A stretch of DNA of 64,000 nucleotides from NCBI GenBank assembly GCA_028386065.3, contig JAKUCV010001446.1, forward strand, positions 124,001 to 188,000, in the 5' to 3' direction. Below the pieces are notes generated by a model. That model was not told where the DNA came from. It did no database searches and saw nothing but the letters and a program-made list of their open reading frames with translations. Each line of letters starts with the position of its first letter. Positions within the stretch are counted from its first letter, which is position 1. This stretch comes from Turnera subulata (Eukaryota; Streptophyta; Magnoliopsida; Malpighiales; Passifloraceae). The translations under genes and the position numbers were made by a program. This document shows, one piece after another, positions 49,011 through 58,830 of the stretch.

Positions 49011-49751
49011 TCATCCTCATGGCAAGGGTAGGTCCAAACCCATTGTCCCAAACGACTTCCCACCCGGTTCTCACCCGATTGAAGAGGTTCAACCAAAGAA
49101 TTAAACCGAAACATCGTATCAATTATAAATTTAAAATTAAATTTTTTTTAACTTGCTAAATTAAGTAAAAAATAACACAGTTTTAGTTAACCACCAATAT
49201 TATTTCCTTTGGTTGATTTAATAGAACACATGATGATGGGCAAGTGGCGACAATCAGAACCATCCAATAATTTTTTATTTTTAGACAAAAATAAAACAAA
49301 AAATATTTATATCAAAGAAAAAAATTCGTTTGCAGCGCCACCTCCCTCCTCCTCCCTCTTGCTACCTCCTTCCTCCACCCTACCAAAAATTCCGACAAAG
49401 GTCCACGGAAAGTTCCACCGCCACCCATATTCCTCTTCCAAAAACCAAATACAACCATTCCATTTTCAAGTAATACCCAACTTATACTAAGTGTATTAAG
49501 AATACCAGAGGTTTTTTGGATTGGAAAAATAACGATCATTCACGTCAAAACCCCTCCCCATCCCCCCACCAACCGTTGCCGCCTACCACCCACTCTCTTT
49601 TAGTTTTTCAGTTTTCTACTAATCCACAAAGTTCCATCAAATGAAAAAGAAATAAAACCCGGGCTTTTAACATTTTTTTCTGTCAAATCTATGTTGTCCT
49701 CCCTCTTCTTTTGGATTTATCATTCTGTTATTTTCCCTTTCCCATTAAAGC

Positions 49752-49880
49752 CCACTTGTTGGGAGAGGCGGGGGCACCGAGCTTGGTGGCGAGGACATGG
49801 CTAAGGGGCATGAGCTCGAAGATCCCAACGGTGGCATGGCCAAACATGAGGCCCTGGTCGGCGGCACCGATGTCCTCCAG
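49752..49880 (-). pseudogene. Captured fragment of an S-adenosylmethionine synthase gene
   Basis: The minus-strand frame gives [15 protein letters not shown] then [15 protein letters not shown], which follows the methionine adenosyltransferase signature region (family consensus GAGDQG..FGYA and the [16 protein letters not shown] helix). About 35 codons match; Gly-to-Ala and Tyr-to-His changes hit the signature and the DETP loop is replaced. No other part of the enzyme was seen. The pocket would be incomplete, so no activity is expected. It lies inside the MULE, hence capture. Confidence 0.82.
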
Positions 49881-50611
49881 TTCTTGAGAAGAAGAAGAAA
49901 AAAAAAGGAAGAAGAAAAAAAGAAATTCTTTTGTGTTTGCATTTGAACATGGTGTTGGTGGTGGGTTTGGGTGATGGCAGTCGTAGTGGTGGTGGCGGTG
50001 CTTTGTGATTTTCGTTGGGAGGGAGGGTGGTGGGTGATTTTTTCTTTTTTTTAGTTTTCTTTCTGAAGAAGAGAAGATAGGATGGACACAGGAGAGAGAG
50101 TTGACGATTTTGAATAATTGTAGACAATTAATAGATTTTTTTTCGTAATTGACAATTAATACATTAAATACCTGGATGTATTTATTTTAGTATTTATTTC
50201 AAATTTTTTTTATACAATCCATCTGGATGTATTACTTTATATAAATATTATAAGCTATTAAAATAGTGGTTCATGTTAATTAATTTTTATATCATTATCT
50301 GATTATTAAGAGAAAAGATAAATTTTTAAACTGTGTTTTTTCATCTAGTTTAATCGTGGCAGTTATTTTTTTAAAAAAAAATTGAATAAAGCTTTTATAA
50401 TTTGGGTTGTTTGACAAGAAACTTGGAGAATTATATAAAAATACAAAAATAGAATCTTGACTAATAATTTTATGGGCTTTAGTTGTTGGATCCCAAAATT
50501 TGTACATTTAGTAATTAATAATAAGTAATTATGGTATTTTTGGTTTTCTATGGTTGAACCTCTTAAATTGGGTGGTTAGTCCCTAGGACAATGAGTGGGA
50601 CCCACACTTGC

Positions 50612-50824
50612 CACATGGATGCTAAATGACGTAGTATCATGACGATACTACGCCGTTTTGAGCCACGGGCAGCAACCCAAAATCGGGCAGAAACCACGTC
50701 AGCGCCCGAGACCCATGACTGACCTGCCCGCTAAAACTCCAGGTACGTAAATGTCTCGAGAAAAGTTGTAGGTACACGATTGACCCAACGTAAGAAAGTT
50801 GGGTACCAACTGTACCAAAAACCC
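50612..50824. repeat. Right terminal inverted repeat of the Pack-MULE
   Basis: Reverse complement of the left TIR; ends ...CCAAAAACCC at 50824, then AAAGTATTG. Confidence 0.9.
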
Positions 50825-51610
50825 AAAGTATTGTAGTGGAGATTTGCACAATTGTTCGTGATCGCTTTGCTGGATTATCAAATTTAAGGAGGAGACCTCT
50901 ATCCCCTGATATGCTAGCTTTTTGTACTTTTTGGGGAATTCATTTTTCCTAATTTTCATGCTTCATTCCTTGTTTTAAAGTTGAGATTCAAGAGATTGTA
51001 TACTCTTGCATTTCCTTGCTCTTTTTTTTGTATTGGAACTCCAAAAATTTTGATTAATGAGATTGATTTTGATTCTCAAAAAAAAAAAAGGTATTTGGAT
51101 GATTACAACATTAACTCATATTATGAAAATTTGATTTCCCTAGTTCTTTTGACAATTTTTTTCAATCACACCTTAATAATTTCCATGTTTTTTTCATTTT
51201 CATATTATGAATTAGTACTTATGTGGCAAAAAATTTTACTAAATGGTATAATTCGCTACTTGAACAAAGATTGCGCTAAGATTCTATACAATATTGAGAA
51301 ACAAGATTAAAACAAAAAGAAAGAGGAAGTCCCTCCAGGCGAATTTAAGTATAGGCCGAGATCAGGTACCATGAGTAAGAGAAACACTATTGCTGATTTG
51401 TTCATCCAAAGAACCATTAATTACAATCTTGGGACACCACATGATTCAGTACACAAAGCTACCTGTAGATTTAGACACCTAGCTTGCTTGTTGTCAATGC
51501 AACTGATGAGGGAGAGAATGGACATGCATGCACATCAGTAGTTGTTTGACGAAGACTCGATCAAGAACAGAGAAATGCTAGCTGCACCCGATGACTATGT
51601 ATATAGCTAG

Positions 51611-52129
51611 CTAGTAGTTGCAAATGTATCCTTGTGGCACACCGGTTCCACAGAAATTCAAGAGCAGGGTCATGGCGAGAGGGATGTCAATATCCATTCC
51701 AAAGAGCCCAAATTTGATTGCACCGCAAAGACAAACCGCAGCTTCCATCTGAAACATTCCCCCAAACATAGGGCAACAAGGCAACACGGGTGGTGTTCCC
51801 ATCTCGAAGTGCATCAAATGGTTCAGTAAGTCAAAACATACACCAAGCTTCGTGCAGTCGTACGGGCAGAACGTGATGACAATCCCCGGTTGTTGCTCGG
51901 CTGGTGGAGGAAGTTGTGGTGTGGGTGGCGGTGGCGGAGACATTATTTGTGGTGAGGGAGATGGCAGCTGCTGCGGAGATATTGCATGTCGCGGTGGTGA
52001 TGAGAAGAGTACTGGCGGAGCTAGTGGTGGTGGTGGTGGTGGAAGATTGACAACTGCTGTGACTACGGTGGAGAAGAGAAGGTTTAGGGTGAGAAGAACG
52101 GCTTCTGTTGAAACAGCCTTTAAGATCAT
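51611..52129 (-). CDS. Hybrid proline-rich protein with eight-cysteine motif, copy 2 (172 aa)
   Basis: Same architecture as copy 1: signal peptide (start at the second ATG, 52129), Pro-rich residues 29-80, then the eight-cysteine domain with FCPYD, GVCFD, LPCC, AVCLC, NFC, YIC. It has a ninth cysteine in the domain (PYDCTKLG where copies 1 and 3 have Ser), and the N-terminus reads MILKAVSTEA instead of MALSDVSTEA. A TATA box CTATATATT lies at 52217-52225. The frame is intact. Probably a functional paralogue; an unpaired Cys could give mispairing or dimers. Confidence 0.9.
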   Translation of the reverse strand: MILKAVSTEAVLLTLNLLFSTVVTAVVNLPPPPPPLAPPVLFSSPPRHAISPQQLPSPSPQIMSPPPPPTPQLPPPAEQQPGIVITFCPYDCTKLGVCFDLLNHLMHFEMGTPPVLPCCPMFGGMFQMEAAVCLCGAIKFGLFGMDIDIPLAMTLLLNFCGTGVPQGYICNY

Positions 52130-52216
52130 CTTGAAATAGACCATGTATTAGCTGAGCTTTTTTTAAAAAAAACAAAGAGCATTAGCTGATCAATTACCTG
52201 TAGTATTGTGGTATAG

Positions 52217-52225
52217 AATATATAG
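52217..52225 (-). promoter_or_regulatory. TATA box of proline-rich protein gene copy 2
   Basis: CTATATATT on the minus strand, about 90 nt upstream of the ATG. The aligned position in copy 1 reads CTACACATT. Confidence 0.55.
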
Positions 52226-53318
52226 AGACAGATATACAGGCCACCTTAATTACTGTTATACTTGATATTTTAGCACCATTTAAACACCAAACTCTCTTTT
52301 TTATACTAATCTAAACACCAAACTAGAAACTAATAATAGTTTTTTTTTATGTACCAAAAAAATAATAGTTTTTTTTTCCTTTTCTATGAGAACTTAGAAA
52401 AGTTCAAATCTGTAACATTAATTGCGTCAATGGTGCCACGTCCGGCAAAGTACAGAACAAACTCCTTTAGCTGAGCAGAATTCGCTGCCCTGTAACCCAG
52501 AAGGGAGGACACGTAGTCCACGGACAGGTACTGTCACAATAACTAAGCGGAGTGAAAAGTGGAACTTCCACGACTACCAGTCTCCAGGCAGCAGGAGGGA
52601 AAAATGTTCACAGTCCGCTCTTTCTTTTGCTCTAAAAGGCTATATTTTCTCTTCATTCTAATTCAGACAACGGTTTCCTGTATAATTGGAGAATTATATG
52701 ATCTTAATTATACTCAAAAGCTCGCCATTCCATTTTTCTCTTGCTTGCTAATTTTTCCCCTCTATGAGCCGCCCCGACCCGAATTTACCGTACACAGTAA
52801 ACACGAGCCGGAACTGTGACAACCCAACCAAATAAGCCCAAGCATACAGTGTGAACAGCAGTAACTCGGGCTCGACAGCCCATAATAATAACAACAAAAA
52901 TAACTCAACACGGCCCAATGGCCCAATAATATTAAAAACATGCACAGCGGAAGACTTAAATAACTCACTAACACTGTATGCGACACATGCAAACTATGGA
53001 TCCAAGCCCGTCCAAGGGATAACGCTGCAGCCTGTCTGGAATGCACCAAACCTGTACAACAAATAACTCATCCTACGGGATGAAAGCCCGCAGGTGAGGG
53101 GTGAGTCCGAAGTGCTCACGACAATGGAAAGACGATCAATATGAACACTAAAAATTACTCAAGTCAAAGACATAGGCTAAACAGCCCAACCGAAAGACAC
53201 GACCCAAAGACTCAATAAAACCAAATATCCAATTTTATCTTTTCCGGGCCCCGTCACGGATAAGCTAGGGTCGTACCAGGTTATCAACCTGTTCCTGGTG
53301 CCAGATCTAAAAGAACCC

Positions 53319-53647
53319 GGGATCAACATCCCAATATCAAACTCAGGGATCAACATCCCAATCAAACCGGCATCAACATGCCCATCACAAGTAACCCAGA
53401 TCATGGCACCACAAAGTAGTCAGAAACCATCCGGTCGTACCTCTACTTACCACGTGACAATTATATCATCATTAAAACCAAACACACAGGGATCGACATC
53501 CCTAACCAAAGTACCGAGGATCGACATCCTCATCACAATTCATTAATTATTCCATTATATTTATTCCAAAGGACTCAGAAAGTCGACACGGGGATAAACA
53601 TCCCAAAAATAACAAACTCACAAACAAGCACCGGGATAGACATCCCG
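53319..53647. repeat. Array of short covarying hairpins in the solo LTR
   Basis: Seven copies at 53319, 53346, 53369, 53488, 53516, 53591 and 53632. Stem variants: GGGAT/ATCCC, GGCAT/ATGCC, AGGGAT/ATCCCT, GAGGAT/ATCCTC, CGGGAT/ATCCCG. Loops are CAAC, CGAC, AAAC or AGAC. Confidence 0.8.
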
Positions 53648-54539
53648 AGCCAAAACACAACAAAAGCACAACATCCAACAATGAAATCGGTATACTATGA
53701 TGCCAATACTACGAAATACCCATCCCGATTCTTATCCGTTATTATTTCCATTTACCGAAAATATTTATCCGAACGTATATCCGAATATTATTTCGGTACT
53801 ATACTTTAATTAAAATTCCTTTCAAAATAATTTCATGAAATAACTATAATTTCCAAAATAATAATCTACATAATTTTTCCAGACGAAAATATATATATTA
53901 AATTTACAGAATTTAATTTCAAGGCACATATATAATTTCCAAGTAATATTAGTTTTTCCTAAAACATTACTTAATTATTTTTCAAAGTATATATATATAT
54001 TTCAAAACCATAAACCATAACACAGATTTACCATATTTTTTCGAAATATAAAGATATATATTTTTTTCTTGAAAATTAAATATCAGTAATTATATATAAA
54101 CATATATATATATATAAATAAATAAATAAAATAACAAAGCCAACCCGGATCCAACCCAGGAGGCGCGACCCGGGAAGGAAACGGGTCGGACGCGGCCTTA
54201 CCTCACGGGTCGAGTGGCTGGCGACGACGGTGGCGGTGCGAGGGAGGGAAGAAACCAAACCAACAACTGCGGCGGACGAAGGGCGGCGTGAGGGTGGCGG
54301 CAAACTATCCACGGCGGCGCTGGAGCAGGTGCAGACGCGGGAGGAAGCCGGATCCGCCGGGTTCTCCGTCGGGTCAGTGGCGCGTCCGGGCGGCTATGGC
54401 GACGGAACGGCTCGGCGACGACAGGGGTGAGGTCGCCATGGTCCGGCGTGCACGGCGGTGGCGGCGGTGTGGCGAGGCGCGGCCCGGAGCTCCTCGAGAT
54501 GCACAGTAACAGAGGTGGCGGTGAACAGTGGCCGGCCTC

Positions 54540-54770
54540 TCTTTTTTTTCATTTTCTGTAATTTCTTCCGATTTTCTTTTCTTTTTTTTTATTTTTCTTT
54601 TCTTTTCTTTTCTTTTCTTTTTCTTTTCTTTTTCTTTTCTTTTATTTCTGATTGGTTCTTTTTTTTTCTATTTTCTTTCTCTTTTTTTTCTTTTTCTTCT
54701 TCTTTTTTTTCTTTTTCTTTTTCTTTCTTTTTCTTTTTCTCTTCTCTTCCTCTCCTCTCCACCGGCTCTC
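54540..54770. repeat. Long homopyrimidine tract in the solo LTR
   Basis: About 230 bases of C/T with very few purines, built of TTTTC/TTCTTT units. Such tracts can form triplexes. The open frames across it are artefacts of composition. Confidence 0.85.
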
Positions 54771-55171
54771 TTCTCCTTTTTATAAACTGATAATTACTAT
54801 TTAACATGTGAATTGCAAATAATGCAATTCGTCTGCATTACGGGCGAATCCGATCCGGACCAGAAAATAACAGATACCTCCTTAGTTATTTTCCGGTGTG
54901 ATTTTTCGAGAAATTCCGAAACCCGAAAAATACCAACTTAGTTCCGAAAAATCCACGGGAAAATCACGAGCGCGGGAAAACCCTCGGTTTCGAAAAACGA
55001 CTCCCGATTTACCTTGAATTAATTACCCAAGATTAATTCAACAGTAAATCACGGTAAGACAATTTCTACAATTCCGGTAAAAATCAAAAATTTTACCCGG
55101 GCTGTTACACTGGCACTTTTAGTAGGGCAAAAAAAAATGAAAATGCCATCCAATTTTGCATTATTGTTAGG

Positions 55172-56450
55172 GCCTGTTTGGTATCTTTGCAGTTTTTAGT
55201 TTTTGGTTTATTTTTCTTAAAAAAAACTAAAAACATGTTTGCCTTGCAGTTTGGTTTTCGTTTTTTTAAGCATCAAGTGGCAACAAAATCTAAATTTAAA
55301 GAAACCATAAAAAGTGGTTTTTGTATTTTGGTTTTTGGGTTACAAATTAACTTTAAACTCTAAAACCCAAAAACTTTAAAATCAAAACTATATCCTAAAC
55401 CCAAACTATGTATCCTGAACCCTAAAAATCTTTAAACTTTTAAACCCTAAAATTCTAAACGCTAAACCTGAATCTTAAATCCTAAAAATCTTAAAAATTT
55501 TAAGCCCTAAACCTAAATCTTGAATCCTTAACCCTAAAAATCTAAAAATTTTAAGCCCTAAACCTAAATCTTGTATTCTTAACCCTAAAAATCTAAAAAT
55601 TTTAAACCCTAAGCCCAAACCTTAAATCCTTAACCCTAAAAATTTTTAAAATTTTAAACCCTAAACCCTAAAATCCTACACCCAAACTTTAAGCCCTAAA
55701 ACTCTAAACCTAAACACTAAACTCTAATCTTTAAACTCTAAAATCTTAAACTTTAAACCCTAAAATTCTAAACTCCAAACCCTAAACTTTAAACCTAAAA
55801 TACTAAAATGTTAAACCTTAAACCCTAAAATTCTAAATCCAAAATCCCTAAACCTTAAACCTTAGAATCCTAAACTCTAAAATCTTAAACCCTAAACCTT
55901 TAATCCTCAACCCTTGAATCCCGTAAATCTTAAAATCTTAAACCCTAAAACTCTAAATATTAAACCTTAAAATCCTAAACCCTGAATCTTAAAATTTTAA
56001 ATCCTAAAACTTTAAAGCCTAAACTCTAAATCCTAAACTACACCTGAAGAAAGAGATATTAATTATAGACAACTTTAGCAAATAGTCAGCCTGGAGATAG
56101 AGTAGCACAATAGCTGTGGAATAGATATGATCAACATTAATATTATAATTTAAATTTATTTTTGATACATGAATATTGTTATATATTTTTATAACTTTTA
56201 AAATATAGTAAATTTGAAATTACTCTCATAATACTATTTTGTTAAATTTTTATATACAAATTACATTTATGTGATGAAAGATCATAATTTTTTATTCTCG
56301 TCAGTGTTTTATTTTAAATAATAAAGTAATTACATATATTATTTTATTAGTTTCAAGATGATTTTTATAAAAAATAAAAACCAAAACAATAAACCCATTT
56401 TGATTTATGATAAACTAAAAACTTAAAAACTAAAATGGTACCAAACAGGC
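55172..56450. mobile_element. Inverted-repeat-bounded element carrying telomere-like repeats
   Basis: GCCTGTTTGGTA at 55172-55183 is the exact inverse of TACCAAACAGGC at 56439-56450. The subterminal AGTTTTTAGTTTTTGGTTT is inverted as AAACTAAAAACTTAAAAACTA on the right. The ends resemble hAT-type MITEs (xxGGCCTGTTTGG). I found no matching target duplication, so the class is not settled. The middle is the telomere-like array. Confidence 0.55.
55365..56040. repeat. Degenerate interstitial telomere-like array
   Basis: About 675 bp dominated by variants of the plant telomere unit CCCTAAA (forms such as CCCTAAAA, TCCTAAAC, TCTTAAAC, GCCCTAAACC), dozens of copies, all with the C-rich strand on the plus strand. 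Units are heterogeneous, so the array is old or was always degenerate. Confidence 0.82.
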
Positions 56451-57114
56451 GAGTTGTTTCTTCTTTTTTTTTTTTTAGCTTTTAATGTCCCTCAAATTTT
56501 ATGTAACTGGTTATTTCCACCAGGTGGCACGTGGCAAAACGGTCGGGACATGTCAGGGGAGCCCCATAGCCACGTGTGCACAGTTTATTTCTAATTTTTG
56601 CTATTTTATGGCTAAATTTTAAAAAAATTCTCCGTATTCTGATTTTTATTTTTGAATTATAAATGACGTAGGGCGGGACCCACTCTGATCTTTTTTTCAT
56701 ATGGGCGGAAATATGAGATGGGGAGATGGTATCGAAACGACTGCTAAGCTGTCGTTTTTAAAATAAAATAATATTTTGCGATCGATTGGGTGGGCCCCAC
56801 CTCACTTCGGGATGTCTGTGGGGCGATATTAACTACGCGGGAGGCTTCCCTAGTCTAGGGTTAGGGCAAACCACCGGATTCAATGAGCATTTACAGTGGT
56901 ATTTACAGATTACGCACTCAATGTGCGTTAGTCGAATCCGGATTACTGAGTCCTATACCGGGGAAAAAAAACTACTTTACAGGGACTCCTGTGGACTTTG
57001 TATGTTTTGTTTTTAACCAAACAAGTAGAATCAGTCTCAAAAAACAAATTCGTCAGGATCATCACGATTGCACGGAAATAAGATAGAAATCTTTGATTGA
57101 TTGATCTAAGTTCA
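56451..57114. other. Spacer between the telomere-like element and duplication unit 3
   Basis: No gene seen. Two CACGTG cores (about 56527 and 56571) lie in GGCACGTGGC and GCCACGTGTGC, arranged partly as inverse copies. No repeat family recognised. Confidence 0.5.
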
Positions 57115-58830
57115 AATGATTCACACACAGATATACCTGTAAATTTAGACACCTAACTTGTGTGCGTCTAATATTAAGCCATTAAATTTGGTTAATCTTC
57201 ACCTCGCACTTGAGCCTTGTTCCTTCCCACAACATTCTTCCTTATATATGTCGCTTCTTGTTGTCAATGCAACCGATCAGGGACAGGATGAGGGACATCC
57301 ACATCAGTAGTTATTTGACGATCGAATGTCGAGCACTAGATCGAATCAAAAGAACTCCAAGAAAGAGAAATGCTGCACCCGATGACTATAGCTAGTAGTT
57401 GCAAATGTACCCCTGTGGCACACCGTGTCCACAAAAATTCAAGAGCAGGGTCATGGCGAGTGGGATGTCAATATCCATCCCAAAGAGCCCAAATTTGATT
57501 GCAGAGCACAGGCAAACTGCAGCTTCCATCTCGAGCATTCCCCCAAACATAGGGCAACAAGGCGTCGTGGGTGGTGTTCCCATCTCGTAGTGCATTAAAT
57601 GGTCCATTAAGTCAAAGCATGAACCAAGCTTCATGCTGTCGTGTGGGCAGTATGTGATGACAATCCCCGGTTGCTGCTGGGGTGTCGGGGCAAGTACTGG
57701 TGTGGGTGGCGGAGACATTATTTGTGGTGAGGGAGGTGGCTGCAGCTGCTGTGATAGAGAAGCTAGTGGTGGTGGTGATGATGGGCTTGCACTTCCAGGA
57801 TCACCAAGTGCGGTGACTACGGTGGAGAAGAGAAGGCTTAGGGTGAGAAGAAAAGCTTCAGTTGAAACATCATTTAAGGCCATCTTTAATAGAACATGCA
57901 TTAAATTAGTGTAAGAATTGGAGCATTAATCACTGTTTTTTTATGCATTAATCGCTGTTATATATACTTGATATTCTAGCACCATTTAAACACCAATTTC
58001 CAAACTAATAATAGTTATTTTTCTTTTTTCTGAGAATTTAGAAAAGTTCAATCTGTAACAATTGAGTAAATGGTGCCATGTCCGGCGGGAAAACTGACAG
58101 AGCAAGAGTACGGAACAGATGGAGAAGAATTCGCTGCCTCTGTAGCCCAACAGCGACGACACGTAGTCCAGCCAACAGGGTCTGAGAATAAGCGGAGTGA
58201 AAAGTGGAACTACCATCATTCTCCAGTCAAAGGCAGCAGGAGGAGTGAAAAATGCTCACAATTTTCTCTCTGTTCACTCCGATTCAGACAAGGGGTTTCC
58301 TGTTTAAATGGAGAATTATGCGATCTTGGTCCTTATGGGTTTTAGTTATTAAGACATATACTAAAAGCTCGCCACTCCATTCTTCTCTTGCCTGATGATT
58401 AGCTCCTCGTTTTTTTAATTTTTTAAAACACAGTTGAGGATATGGAGTTATTCAAACTTGAGCCGCCCTCCGGCACTTTGGAGGCAGCAGAAGCTAGTTA
58501 AGATAATCTGATATATCTAATACAATGAGATAGGAGTTCACTACAATGTAATCTGACCGTAAAAACAACTTCGTAGAATACACCCTCAAGAGTATGCAAT
58601 ATGGCCCATAAATTTTGTATATAATTGTGCACTAATAATGTAGCAATCCAAATATCTTATGCCGCCATACCTTTTGTGTTATGGGTAGTGATTGTTGGAG
58701 CAACTACCTTTGTGTTGTACTGTTGTTCAATTTATATTATCCCTTTCAGGCTTTTTAGCTATGGGCTTTTTGTTGAAATCTAACAACAGGCCCACGGACT
58801 ATCATCAAGGCTAGAGGCTTAACCGGTAGC
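57115..58830. repeat. Tandem segmental duplication, unit 3
   Basis: Similar to unit 1 at 34200-35985 and to unit 2 at 51460-52760, including the gene, its 3' flank and the block GGCCCACGGACTATCATC (unit 1: GACCCACGCACTATCATC). More diverged than units 1 and 2 are from each other. Confidence 0.8.
57392..57883 (-). CDS. Hybrid proline-rich protein with eight-cysteine motif, copy 3 (163 aa)
   Basis: Same gene as copies 1 and 2 with a shorter, less Pro-dense linker (residues about 28-72, starting GDPGSASPSSPPP). Signal peptide from ATG 57883. Eight cysteines in order: YCPHD, GSCFD, TPCC, AVCLC, NFC, YIC. The hydrophobic groove is conserved (FGLFGMDIDIPLAMTLLLN). A TATATATA box lies at about 57958-57966, nearer the ATG than in copy 2 because intervening sequence is missing. 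Intact frame, likely functional. Known relatives are secreted and some are lipid-transfer-like defence-signal proteins. Confidence 0.9.
   Translation of the reverse strand: MALNDVSTEAFLLTLSLLFSTVVTALGDPGSASPSSPPPLASLSQQLQPPPSPQIMSPPPTPVLAPTPQQQPGIVITYCPHDSMKLGSCFDLMDHLMHYEMGTPPTTPCCPMFGGMLEMEAAVCLCSAIKFGLFGMDIDIPLAMTLLLNFCGHGVPQGYICNY

Larger units (their letters stand above)
48798..50824. mobile_element. Pack-MULE (non-autonomous Mutator-like element), 2027 bp
   Basis: Ends are inverted repeats of about 210 bp starting GGGTTTTTGGTA, and the exact 9-bp direct repeat AAAGTATTG flanks it (48789-48797 and 50825-50833). Long TIRs with 9-bp TSDs define Mutator-like elements. No transposase was seen. 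The interior carries a piece of an S-adenosylmethionine synthase gene and several GC-rich stretches that could be further captured exons. Confidence 0.93.
48441..51088 (+). mobile_element. LINE-C, 5'-truncated, interrupted by a Mutator-like element
   Basis: Flanked by AGGTATTTGG on both sides (48431-48440 and 51089-51098), a 10-bp target duplication. Ends in a run of about 12 A at 51077-51088. The coding piece lies on both sides of the MULE at 48798-50824 and reads through when that is removed. Confidence 0.82.
41762..52764. repeat. Tandem segmental duplication, unit 2 (expanded by nested insertions)
   Basis: Unit-derived blocks are 41762-42305, 48376-48440 and 51089-52764. Everything between is transposon. 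41762-42050 also matches 59998-60200 near unit 3. The block order matches unit 1 exactly once LINE-B and LINE-C are removed. Confidence 0.8.
52765..55109 (-). repeat. Solo LTR related to E1 (2345 bp)
   Basis: Starts TGAGCCGCCCCGAC and ends GGGCTGTTACA, matching the two E1 LTR ends in the same orientation. There is no interior or second LTR beside it. The insertion point corresponds to 35556/35557 in unit 1 (CCTCTA/GCACTTTT), which serves as the empty site. A perfect target duplication is not visible. It is shorter than the E1 LTR and carries a long T-rich tract. Confidence 0.85.

Noticed and set aside
53319..53647. CRISPR-like array
   Set aside because: The repeats are short hairpins of varying stem sequence and irregular spacing in a plant LTR; there are no cas genes and the host is eukaryotic.
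54458..54790. Phe/Ser-rich and Lys/Glu-rich open frames in the homopyrimidine tract
   Set aside because: Low-complexity sequence is open in all frames of the tract; no coding evidence.
56508..56600. Transposon end suggested by inverted CACGTG-containing words
   Set aside because: Only about 10 bp pair and no partner end or target repeat was found; G-box-like words are common in promoters.
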